A stretch of DNA of 5,624 nt from an uncultured Collinsella sp. (GTDB lineage: Bacteria > Actinomycetota > Coriobacteriia > Coriobacteriales > Coriobacteriaceae). The position numbers and the translations under genes are program-made. Positions 1-5,563 of the stretch are shown here, piece by piece (within the stretch, counting starts at the first letter, position 1; the number at the start of each line of letters is the position of its first letter). The stretch is from NCBI GenBank assembly GCA_905197585.1, contig CAJJZO010000124.1:1-5624 (forward strand), written 5' to 3'. The notes below the pieces were generated by a model, which saw nothing but the letters and a program-made list of their open reading frames with translations, was not told the origin of the DNA and made no database searches.

Positions 1-90
<90 letters not shown>

Positions 91-972
91 ATGATCAAAA
101 TCACCGTCCCAGCAACCAGCGCCAACCTAGGCATCGGCTACGACACCCTCGGCATGGCCGTTAGCCTCTACTCGCACTTCACCTTCGAGCGCGCCGACAA
201 GCTCACCATCACGGGCTGCCCCGAGGAGTTCCAAAACGAGAATAACCTGGTCTATGTGAGCTTTGTCGATGCTCTGGCCGCGTGGGGCGAGCCGGCTTTT
301 CCCGTTGCTATCGACATTCAGACCGACGTGCCCGTCGCCCGTGGCCTGGGTTCCAGCTCCACCTGCGTCGTCGCCGGCATTATGGCCGCCGCCGCACTGA
401 CAGGCCACACCGTCGACCGCGCTGAGCTCGTCCGCATTGCCACCGAGGTCGAGGGCCATCCCGATAACGTCGCCCCTGCTATCCTGGGCGGCGCCGTCTG
501 CTCCTTTACGCCGACCGATTCGCTCCCCCAGTGCCTGCGCTACGAGGTGAGCGATCGCTTGCGTTTTATTACCGTGATTCCGCCCTACGAGGTGCATACG
601 AGCGAAGCGCGCAAGGTTGTGCCGCAGGAGATTCCACTCTCCACCGCCGTATGGCAAATGGGCCGCATCGCCGGCATGACGCGCGGCCTGGAAACCGGCG
701 ACCTTGACCTGATTGCTGCCGCCAACGACGACCGCATCCAGGAGCCCTATCGCCGCCGCCTCATCCCCGACTACAACGCCGTGCGCGACACCTGCCTTAA
801 CGGAGGCGCTAAGACCATCTGGATCAGCGGTTCGGGCTCGACCCTCATGGCTGTAACCGACGACACCATCGTGGCAAAGTTCCTGCAGGTCAAGCTGCGT
901 GAGCAGTTCCCCAAGTGTGACACGCATATTCTGACGTGCGACACCGAGGGCGCTCAAATCGAGTACCTGTAG
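91..972 (+). CDS. thrB: Homoserine kinase (GHMP kinase family)
   Basis: Homoserine kinase phosphorylates L-homoserine with ATP to O-phosphohomoserine, the step before threonine synthase; it is a soluble cytoplasmic enzyme. The 293-residue length is normal for the family. All three GHMP signatures are visible: the N-terminal substrate segment PATSANLGIGYDTLG (7-21), the glycine/serine-rich ATP loop RGLGSSST (84-91) followed by EGHPDNVAPAILGG (121-134), and the C-terminal ISGSGST (245-251). The ATG is chosen because AGGAGG lies six bases upstream and the protein begins as the family does. The gene is GC-rich (43 of 60 bases at 361-420). It converges on the XRE gene at 1261-1959. Its last codons and TAG stop (970-972) lie inside the outer arm of a large palindrome. 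No other threonine gene is in the window, so any operon partner would be further left. Confidence 0.95.
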   Translation: MIKITVPATSANLGIGYDTLGMAVSLYSHFTFERADKLTITGCPEEFQNENNLVYVSFVDALAAWGEPAFPVAIDIQTDVPVARGLGSSSTCVVAGIMAAAALTGHTVDRAELVRIATEVEGHPDNVAPAILGGAVCSFTPTDSLPQCLRYEVSDRLRFITVIPPYEVHTSEARKVVPQEIPLSTAVWQMGRIAGMTRGLETGDLDLIAAANDDRIQEPYRRRLIPDYNAVRDTCLNGGAKTIWISGSGSTLMAVTDDTIVAKFLQVKLREQFPKCDTHILTCDTEGAQIEYL

Positions 973-1152
973 ACATCCTCCCCATATACCTGTCCGGGAC
1001 GGTCGGGATGTTCCCTCAAAATCGTCCTCGCGCATGAAGGCCCCTTGTCCTGCTCCTACGGAGCGGCGGACAAGGGGCCTTCGCGCTGCGGAATGATTTT
1101 GAGGGAACATCCCGACCGTCCCTGCGCCCACCTTGCTGAGGATGTCTACAGG
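966..1152. repeat. Nested 187-bp palindrome at the thrB stop codon
   Basis: Four sets of complementary arms share a centre near 1058-1059. The outer arms are CCTGTAGACATCCTC (966-980) and its exact complement at 1138-1152, 15 bp. The middle arms are 996-1023 and 1095-1122, a perfect 28 bp beginning GGGACGGTCGGGATG. The inner arms GAAGGCCCCTTGTCC (1036-1050) and 1068-1082 give 15 bp. The tip is GCTCC-TAC-GGAGC (1052-1064). The outer and middle arms are separated by 15 unpaired bases on each side. The outer left arm contains the thrB TAG. There is no T run after either side, so it is not a standard intrinsic terminator, although as RNA it would fold very stably and could shield mRNA ends of both convergent genes. 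No open frame for a transposase is present. A dispersed non-coding palindromic element is the likeliest nature. Confidence 0.9.
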
Positions 1153-1260
1153 GACCCACGCTTTGAAGGGGCGCCGGGCTGAAATTATGGCCTTTTATTG
1201 ATAGGGGCTCTTGCTGGTGTGGAGCATATTCTTTAGATGAGCTTTGGTGATTTGTTTGGT

Positions 1261-1959
1261 TTAGGCTGCACTGGTTTCTTTGTATTCGAAGACTGGCTCT
1301 AGGAGATCTTCGATGTTGCAGTGGAGGGCTTTTGCTATGGCTCTTACGCTAGTTACCGAGGCTTCGTTGATGTTTCTCTGGCGCTGCTCGTACATTTGGA
1401 TTGAGCGGAGTGACACACCCGATTCGTATGCTAGGTCTTGTTGGGTTTTCTTAAGCTTCTTTCTTGCTAACGCAAGTTTGGTTTGCCTGGACGCTTTTTT
1501 CGCCATATCGCAGACGAGGCGAGCCACGCGTTCCTCCGAGGCTTCGTGCCAGGGATAGTACAGACTGCGCAGTGCGTCAAACGGAACGACATGCAGCAGG
1601 TCTTCGAAAGACTCTCCTAGGCGCCACTGAAGGTATGCCAATATCCAGCCTGTCCAATATTCCGGTGTCTTTTCGAATCGGTAGGTTCGATTTGGCATCG
1701 GCCTTGATTGGTAGCCCGACCTTTCGGCGATAAGCGCGAATAGCTCAACGCCCGATTTTCCCGATACGACCCATGCGTTGCCACGCTCAAACTCACGGGC
1801 TACGCCGCTCAGGCAAAAGAGTTCAGCAACTTCCGATCCTTCTGCTCCATAATCGTTAACGGCATAGTCAAAGCAGTCACCGAGATTGTTCATTGCATCC
1901 TCAAGGTAGTAGACGGGGTATGTCCTACTCGGCCCACGATCTGTTAACTCTTGGATCAT
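1261..1959 (-). CDS. XRE-family helix-turn-helix protein, candidate antitoxin and autorepressor
   Basis: This is a 232-residue protein with a DNA-binding domain at its C-terminus. Residues about 163-221 match the Cro/CI (XRE) pattern: ARKKLKKTQQDLAYESGVS, then IQMYEQRQRNINEAS, then AIAKAL and EDLLEP. The N-terminal part has no function I can name; it carries a GNAWVVSGKSGVEL segment (60-73) and an aromatic stretch YWTGWILAYLQW (101-112). The ATG at 1959 is supported by GGGAGGG (1969-1975) nine bases upstream. The start overlaps the end of the DUF3990 gene by 35 bp, which implies translational coupling. Family knowledge suggests that small XRE proteins paired with a toxin-like gene often neutralise it and repress the shared promoter; the double dyad at 2625-2671 is the obvious target. 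Toxin first and antitoxin second is the less common order. That it is an antitoxin is inferred from context. Confidence 0.8.
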   Translation of the reverse strand: MIQELTDRGPSRTYPVYYLEDAMNNLGDCFDYAVNDYGAEGSEVAELFCLSGVAREFERGNAWVVSGKSGVELFALIAERSGYQSRPMPNRTYRFEKTPEYWTGWILAYLQWRLGESFEDLLHVVPFDALRSLYYPWHEASEERVARLVCDMAKKASRQTKLALARKKLKKTQQDLAYESGVSLRSIQMYEQRQRNINEASVTSVRAIAKALHCNIEDLLEPVFEYKETSAA

Positions 1960-2608
1960 TTAAATCAACCCTCCCTGCCATTAAATCCCTAATGTCGATA
2001 CCTTCGGAATCGAACCCATTGACCGTATCCAAATATTTGCGTCGAGCATTCTGCTCTCGCTCAAAACGCTTGGGATAATACTCAGGCCCCGAAGCCTGCT
2101 TCCAATCGCGGAACCTAATCGCCGAGAACGCACGCTCACTCATAAGCGCATATTGAATGCCCAAATCCCCCAAAAACATAATGCGCTGCAATTGCCTGAG
2201 CGAAATCATGCCGTTAACGAACTGTCTTGCAAACGAAAAGTAGGAATCATCAGCGCGATAGCCTCGAATAACGTCATAGGGAGAAATATCAATCAGGCAG
2301 TTGTCCAGCAAATACCGAAGTCCTTCGCGTGCCAGCGGCGTCGAGACATTAAACTCCCGGTTGTCGGCCAAAATCGCAAGCCAATTGAGGATTGAAAACT
2401 CCCCAGACTCTAAATCCAAGACCGAAAGGCCATCTAACTCAAGCTCATATCGATTGGCAACGCCATCAGACTCGGTCCGGCATGCCCATTCCATTGCCAT
2501 TTCCTCATGTGGCGTGCAATAAAACCCGCGCCCATAGTCATTGAATTGTCTGCATTTATCCAACGACGGACGTTCGACAACAACCTCCGACCCGTGCCAA
2601 AGCTCCAT
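1925..2608 (-). CDS. DUF3990-type protein, candidate ADP-ribosyltransferase-like toxin
   Basis: The 227-residue protein is recognised as DUF3990-like from its N-terminal LWHGSEVVVERP (3-14) and DYGRGFYCTPHEEMAMEWA (24-42), and from the later YDVIRGYRADDSYFSFARQF (111-130) and LGDLGIQYALMSERAF (146-161). As I recall, DUF3990 is grouped with the ADP-ribosyltransferase fold. On that view His5, Tyr30 in GRGFY and possibly Gln152 would sit in the NAD site; this is inference. No signal peptide or membrane segment is seen, so it should be cytoplasmic. The start is placed at ATG 2608 because GGAGGT (2613-2618) lies four bases upstream; a TTG at 2620 is in frame but falls inside that ribosome site. 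Base composition is lower in GC than thrB (27 of 60 bases at 2341-2400). It is the first gene of a two-gene unit with the XRE gene. The frame appears intact. Confidence 0.78.
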   Translation of the reverse strand: MELWHGSEVVVERPSLDKCRQFNDYGRGFYCTPHEEMAMEWACRTESDGVANRYELELDGLSVLDLESGEFSILNWLAILADNREFNVSTPLAREGLRYLLDNCLIDISPYDVIRGYRADDSYFSFARQFVNGMISLRQLQRIMFLGDLGIQYALMSERAFSAIRFRDWKQASGPEYYPKRFEREQNARRKYLDTVNGFDSEGIDIRDLMAGRVDLNDPRVNRSWAE

Positions 2609-2624
2609 ATCGACCTCCAAAAAA

Positions 2625-2671
2625 ATATCACCTCAGTGATAGTTTACCAATAACTATCACTGAGGTGATAT
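2625..2671 (-). promoter_or_regulatory. Paired dyad operator of the DUF3990-XRE unit
   Basis: A perfect inverted repeat has 20-bp arms (2625-2644 and 2652-2671) around the 7-base centre TACCAAT. Each arm contains its own 16-bp dyad: TATCAC-CTCA-GTGATA (2626-2641) and TATCAC-TGAG-GTGATA (2655-2670), with centres 29 bp apart. This is how two dimer sites for a repressor would look. It lies 17 bp upstream of the DUF3990 ATG. The XRE protein encoded downstream is the likely binder, by inference. Confidence 0.75.
2641..2669 (-). promoter_or_regulatory. Possible promoter of the DUF3990-XRE unit
   Basis: On the - strand TAAACT (2641-2646) matches the -10 consensus at five of six bases and sits between the two dyads. 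Seventeen bases upstream the -35 position (2664-2669) reads ATCACC, only three of six, so the call is weak. A start near 2634 would leave a leader of about 26 bases. Both dyads would then overlap core promoter positions, which suits repression. Confidence 0.35.
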
Positions 2672-2702
2672 AGATGAGAGCTTTTGAGGGGTTGCAGCCC
2701 GA

Positions 2703-3293
2703 TTAGAGGCAGGCCTCGGCGATGCGCTTTTTGAGTTCGTCGATGCCGGTACCGGTTTGGGAGCTTGTGATGATCACGTTCTCGGCCGGGACGTTGAGCT
2801 GCTTTTTGATGGCTGCTGCCTGGCGGGCTTGCTGGGTGCGGCTGAGCTTGTCGGCCTTGGTGAGGCAAACGATAAAGTTGAACTCGTTGCCCTGCAGGTA
2901 GTCGATCATGTCATGGTCGAGCTTACTGGGGTCGTGACGAATATCCACCAGCGACACGACCAGGTTAAAGCTGCGCTCCGAGTCGAAGAAGTCGCCGATA
3001 AGTTCTGCCCAACGGTCACGCTCGGCCTTGGAACGACGGGCGAAACCATAGCCCGGCAGGTCAACGAAGTGCACGTCATCGGCCTCGAAGAAATTGATAT
3101 TGCTCGTCTTGCCCGGTGTGCTCGAAACCTTGACGAGGTTCTTGCGGCCAAAAAGCTTGTTCATGATCGACGACTTGCCCACGTTGGAGCGGCCGACGAA
3201 GCTCACCTCGGGGCAGGTGGACTCGGGAATCTGCGAAACCTTGCCATAGCTGGCAACGAACTTGGCAAGCTGGTAGTTAATTGAATCGGCCAT
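2703..3293 (-). CDS. engB: Ribosome biogenesis GTP-binding protein EngB/YsxC/YihA
   Basis: This is a small GTPase of the EngB family, needed for assembly of the large ribosomal subunit and often for septation; it acts in the cytoplasm. The 196-residue length is typical. GTPase motifs are in order: G1 GRSNVGKS (34-41), G2 region TPGKT (59-63), G3 DLPGYG (78-83), G4 TKAD (145-148) and G5 TSSQTG (176-181). The frame stays open upstream to 3422, but the ATG at 3293 is chosen. AAGGAG (3299-3304) is five bases upstream, the family starts here, and the longer version would run into mtnN. It follows mtnN by 38 bp on the same strand with no terminator between, so the two are probably co-transcribed. 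Downstream lies the hairpin and promoter region of the DUF3990 unit. Confidence 0.95.
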   Translation of the reverse strand: MADSINYQLAKFVASYGKVSQIPESTCPEVSFVGRSNVGKSSIMNKLFGRKNLVKVSSTPGKTSNINFFEADDVHFVDLPGYGFARRSKAERDRWAELIGDFFDSERSFNLVVSLVDIRHDPSKLDHDMIDYLQGNEFNFIVCLTKADKLSRTQQARQAAAIKKQLNVPAENVIITSSQTGTGIDELKKRIAEACL

Positions 3294-3331
3294 GGACACT
3301 CCTTGGTCGTAGGTTCTTACAAAAGAGCGCG

Positions 3332-4072
3332 CTAATAGGTAGCAGCGATACGGCGAACGATATCGAGCGTAATGCCACTCGCGGTACGAGCATACTCGAA
3401 CAGATCGAACTCGCGGTCGCAAATCGCATCGTACGCCTCGTCACAATTATCGCTGATAGCGCGCAGCACCAGGCAATCGACACCATTTTTGGTTGCGACA
3501 TGGGCAATTGCCGCGCCCTCCATGCCAACACAATCGGCATGCGTCGCCTCGATAGCGTCGTTGCGCATGGCGGCGCCCGTCACAAAGCGGTTACCCGTGG
3601 CAATCGTGCCGACCAGGAACTGCTTTGTGCCCTCGTTCGAGGCGGCTGCATTTGTCGAAGCGTTGACAAAGCCACGCTCAGCAAGCACATCGGCAGCAAT
3701 ATCGACCAGCGCAGGCGTCGAGCCAAACTCCTCGAGCCCCGGTGCAGACTCGGCGATAAGCGCGGTATCGGTATCCAGATAGCGCAGGCGTTTGCCGATG
3801 ACCACGTCATCGATATGGAGCTTGGGGTTCAAACCGCCCGCGATACCCGAAAGCACAACTGCCTGCGGAGCATACTTGCTAATGAGGTGCTGTGTTGCGG
3901 CGGCAGCGTTTACCGTGCCCATGCCCGCCGTCGTGGCGACAATCGACAGACCGTCGAGCCCGCCGGTCACAACGTTCAAGCCCGCCTCCTGTACCATGCA
4001 AGCGTTACTCAACTCTTCCTTAATCTGCATGATCTCTTTTTCGAGTGCGCCGATAATCGCGATTGTAGCCAT
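3332..4072 (-). CDS. mtnN: 5'-methylthioadenosine/S-adenosylhomocysteine nucleosidase
   Basis: The enzyme hydrolyses the glycosidic bond of methylthioadenosine and S-adenosylhomocysteine, releasing adenine, for methionine salvage and the activated methyl cycle; it is cytoplasmic. The 246-residue product is close to the usual length. Visible motifs are IIGALEKEI (6-14), TTAGMGTVNAA (47-57), SGIAGGL (75-81), VGMEGAAIAHV (182-192) and LRAISD (203-208). By alignment to the E. coli enzyme the catalytic residues are Glu13, Glu185 and Asp208, all present. Gly183 replaces the acidic residue usual before Met-Glu. The ATG at 4072 is preferred (GGGGAA at 4077-4082, four bases upstream) over an in-frame TTG at 4084 that has no ribosome site. 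It precedes engB in a likely two-gene transcript. A related purine or uridine phosphorylase is the alternative but fits the motifs less well. Confidence 0.88.
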   Translation of the reverse strand: MATIAIIGALEKEIMQIKEELSNACMVQEAGLNVVTGGLDGLSIVATTAGMGTVNAAAATQHLISKYAPQAVVLSGIAGGLNPKLHIDDVVIGKRLRYLDTDTALIAESAPGLEEFGSTPALVDIAADVLAERGFVNASTNAAASNEGTKQFLVGTIATGNRFVTGAAMRNDAIEATHADCVGMEGAAIAHVATKNGVDCLVLRAISDNCDEAYDAICDREFDLFEYARTASGITLDIVRRIAATY

Positions 4073-4110
4073 GCCATTCCCCAAACCTATACGAAATTCT
4101 CAACCACGGT

Positions 4111-4141
4111 ATGGTACCAGCATTTTGTTTGACCTCGTCAA
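4111..4141 (-). promoter_or_regulatory. Possible promoter of mtnN-engB
   Basis: On the - strand TTGACG (4136-4141, five of six to the -35 consensus) is followed after 19 bases by TACCAT (4111-4116, four of six). TG precedes the -10 with one base between, an extended -10. The 19-base spacer is longer than ideal. It lies in the 78-bp gap between the beta-lactamase-like gene and mtnN and would give a leader of roughly 30 bases. Confidence 0.4.
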
Positions 4142-4143
4142 AC
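4127..4143. repeat. Short perfect inverted repeat over the mtnN -35 region
   Basis: GTTTGAC and GTCAAAC form perfect 7-bp arms around CTC. Neither strand has a T run directly after it, so a terminator is unlikely. Because it covers the proposed -35 element it could be a regulator site. No regulator gene is adjacent. Confidence 0.5.
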
Positions 4144-4150
4144 GAACACG

Positions 4151-5269
4151 CTAGGCCAGCGCAGCTCGCGTATCAAACAGAGCCTTTGCAATCGCAGCCG
4201 TAACCTCGCTCGAGCGGTCGCTCCACGGCATCGATGTTATGATGCTCATGACATAGGTACGGCCATCGATGTCGATAAGGCCCGCATCGCATGTCGAATA
4301 GCAACCATCCTCGCTAATCCAGCCTGCCTTGTTGCGCACCAAGGCTAGGTCGTCCGCAATGGCGTCAAGAATAAACGATCCGGCACTACAGGCCAGAACT
4401 CCCCACAGCCCTTGTGACGTCTCGGTATCATGGCTCAGATACTCGCTCATCTCGCACCACAACTTGGCCGAGGTGCGCGGGCAATAAGTGGGAAAATCAC
4501 TCATCGGATCGAGTGCGGTATCGTAATCGATGCCAAGACCGACAATCCAATCCTCGTAACCGACACGGTCAAACGCCGCGCGTAACGCAATAAACGAATC
4601 GTTGTCCGAATTAACGACCGCGGCCTCGATCAGGTCGCGCACCGTCTGCCAGCCCATGTTGTAGCCGCCATAGGTGCCAAGGGAATCATCGAGTGAGACC
4701 TGACCCGTCTCGACCAGAGATTCGCAGACGTAGAGTACATAGAGCTCCATATAACTGCTCGCACCGTACACCTCGGCGTCCGCGTTATACGTCACGCCCT
4801 TGCCACTTGACAGGTCGTAGAACACCACGACCACATCGCCCAGCTCCTGCGCCTGACTCAGGGCATCTTGGAGCGCGGCGAGGCTCTCATCCTCCAAGGC
4901 GGGAATCTGGTCATCAACCAGTGAAAAGGTCTGCACGGTATCGCCTGAGGGAATATCGTTAAAGTCCGCCTTCGAAAGCCTCGTCTTGAGACTCGCTGTC
5001 GACAGGGTTTGGCTTGCGGTGGCTTTAGATTCAGAGACCTTTTTGTTTTGCGTCTGTACCGTTGACGCATCTGAGTGTGCCATTCGCTCCGAGGCGTAGG
5101 TTTTAGCGGTAATTCCGAGGATAATAACCACCAACGTTAGCATCCCAATGGCGGCAATCTTCGTCACGCGGATGCGAGCGTCGACAAGGCCACGCGAAGA
5201 CGTGCCCTTCGTCTCATATCTGCTGCTATGCTGCGGCACATACTCGTCCCGCGATGCGTTGTTTCGCAC
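4151..5269 (-). CDS. Membrane-anchored class A beta-lactamase-like (serine hydrolase fold) protein with altered SxxK
   Basis: The 372-residue protein has a short charged N-terminus, one hydrophobic segment (about 36-55, core AAIGMLTLVVIILGI), a Ser/Thr/Lys-rich linker (about 60-110), and a C-terminal domain resembling class A beta-lactamases and related penicillin-recognising proteins. It should be anchored by its N-terminus with the domain outside the cell. The SDN motif is present (221-223, in VVNSDNDSF), as is KAG in place of KTG (314-316, in RNKAGW). At the expected SxxK position the sequence is S171-S-Y-M174, so the general-base Lys is Met, with Glu next. No Glu166-type omega-loop motif is obvious. 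The enzyme may therefore be inactive or use different chemistry, perhaps binding peptidoglycan; this is inference. The GTG start at 5269 is set by AGGAG five bases upstream. It is 78 bp from mtnN and has its own promoter. Confidence 0.8.
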   Translation of the reverse strand: MRNNASRDEYVPQHSSRYETKGTSSRGLVDARIRVTKIAAIGMLTLVVIILGITAKTYASERMAHSDASTVQTQNKKVSESKATASQTLSTASLKTRLSKADFNDIPSGDTVQTFSLVDDQIPALEDESLAALQDALSQAQELGDVVVVFYDLSSGKGVTYNADAEVYGASSYMELYVLYVCESLVETGQVSLDDSLGTYGGYNMGWQTVRDLIEAAVVNSDNDSFIALRAAFDRVGYEDWIVGLGIDYDTALDPMSDFPTYCPRTSAKLWCEMSEYLSHDTETSQGLWGVLACSAGSFILDAIADDLALVRNKAGWISEDGCYSTCDAGLIDIDGRTYVMSIITSMPWSDRSSEVTAAIAKALFDTRAALA

Positions 5270-5274
5270 GTGGT

Positions 5275-5279
5275 CTCCT
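5275..5279 (-). promoter_or_regulatory. Ribosome binding site that fixes a GTG start
   Basis: AGGAG on the - strand lies five bases from the GTG at 5267-5269. No in-frame ATG upstream is usable, so this site decides the start of the beta-lactamase-like protein. Confidence 0.8.
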
Positions 5280-5306
5280 GACTGCTACCGTTTATATACG
5301 AGCAGC

Positions 5307-5334
5307 ATAATACCGAGCAGGCATTTCTTTCCAA
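5307..5334 (-). promoter_or_regulatory. Promoter of the beta-lactamase-like gene
   Basis: On the - strand TTGGAA (5329-5334, four of six to TTGACA) and TATTAT (5307-5312, five of six to TATAAT) are 16 bases apart. Transcription would begin near 5300 and give a leader of about 31 bases before the GTG. An AT-rich TATATAAA lies just downstream but has no -35 partner. Confidence 0.5.
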
Positions 5335-5427
5335 AGATATTCAGCGGCGTTTAAGGCGTCTTTAAAGAAAGCACAAGCGTATTTATCCAAATGGCACGAT
5401 TCTGTTGCGCATCTCCGCCCAAAACGC

Positions 5428-5494
5428 AGTTGCGGTGGAATAGTTCCTATTTGGGCGGCATAAGCCGAAAAACAAGAACTATTCCACCGCAACT
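5428..5494. repeat. 19-bp-arm inverted repeat with internal hairpin
   Basis: AGTTGCGGTGGAATAGTTC (5428-5446) is exactly complementary to 5476-5494. The 29 bases between contain a second small stem, CGGC-ATAA-GCCG (5456-5467), on nearly the same centre, flanked by TTT and AAA that can also pair. On the - strand GCG then TTTT follows the stem, so weak terminator activity for the gene at the right edge is possible. A dispersed palindromic repeat is equally likely. Confidence 0.8.
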
Positions 5495-5521
5495 TGACAG
5501 GGCTCTTTGGCAATCAACTTG

Positions 5522-5563
5522 GTGCCCAGGGGCACTCATTTAAGTCTGTCCCCAATGAGTGCC
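5522..5563. repeat. REP-like palindromic element
   Basis: GGCACTCATT (5531-5540) and AATGAGTGCC (5554-5563) are perfect 10-bp arms around a 13-base centre, which on the - strand reads GGGGACAGACTTA. The left side also contains the dyad GTGCCC-AG-GGGCAC (5522-5535), which competes with the main stem. There is no T run. It resembles short extragenic palindromes that occur in many copies, but copy number cannot be seen here. Confidence 0.6.

Larger units (their letters stand above)
2619..2671 (-). terminator. Hairpin plus seven T, possible terminator for engB read-through
   Basis: Read on the - strand, the 20-bp-arm inverted repeat ends in a run of seven T (A run at 2619-2625; the first T also closes the stem). 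A long stem followed at once by a T run is the layout of an intrinsic terminator. The stem is AT-rich (7 G/C of 20), weaker per base pair than usual but long. It lies 32 bp past the engB stop at 2703. The same bases form the paired operator, so this role is tentative. Confidence 0.45.

Noticed and set aside
996..1122. Insertion sequence or MITE with target-site duplication
   Set aside because: The 28-bp arms look like terminal repeats, but no direct repeat flanks them and no transposase frame exists, so only a palindrome is called.
127..1131. 334-codon open frame on the - strand opposite thrB
   Set aside because: It is the antisense of a well-supported GC-rich gene, is rich in Gly, Ala and Val, has no recognisable motif and runs on through the palindrome.
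1170..1235. Possible terminators between thrB and the XRE gene (GGGC...GCC then TTTT, and GCTC...GAGC)
   Set aside because: The stems are only three or four base pairs with long loops, too weak to support a call.
2688..2701. GGG...CCC stem just past the engB stop
   Set aside because: It has three G-C pairs with a wobble and no following T run; the 2619-2671 hairpin is the far better candidate.
2757..3284. 175-codon open frame on the + strand opposite engB
   Set aside because: It mirrors the GTPase gene, is composed of repeated Val, Leu, Ala and Asp without motifs, and lacks a good ribosome site.
3294..3422. N-terminal extension of engB upstream of the ATG at 3293
   Set aside because: The extension overlaps the end of mtnN and is Arg/Tyr-rich without family similarity, while AAGGAG sits at the right distance from 3293.
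3281..4132. 283-codon open frame on the + strand opposite mtnN
   Set aside because: It is antisense to a gene with all catalytic residues, has Arg/Cys/His-rich unnatural composition and no family resemblance.
5292..5513. 73-codon open frame on the - strand upstream of the beta-lactamase-like gene
   Set aside because: It begins beyond the inverted repeat and passes through both the repeat and the promoter, and no domain is recognisable.
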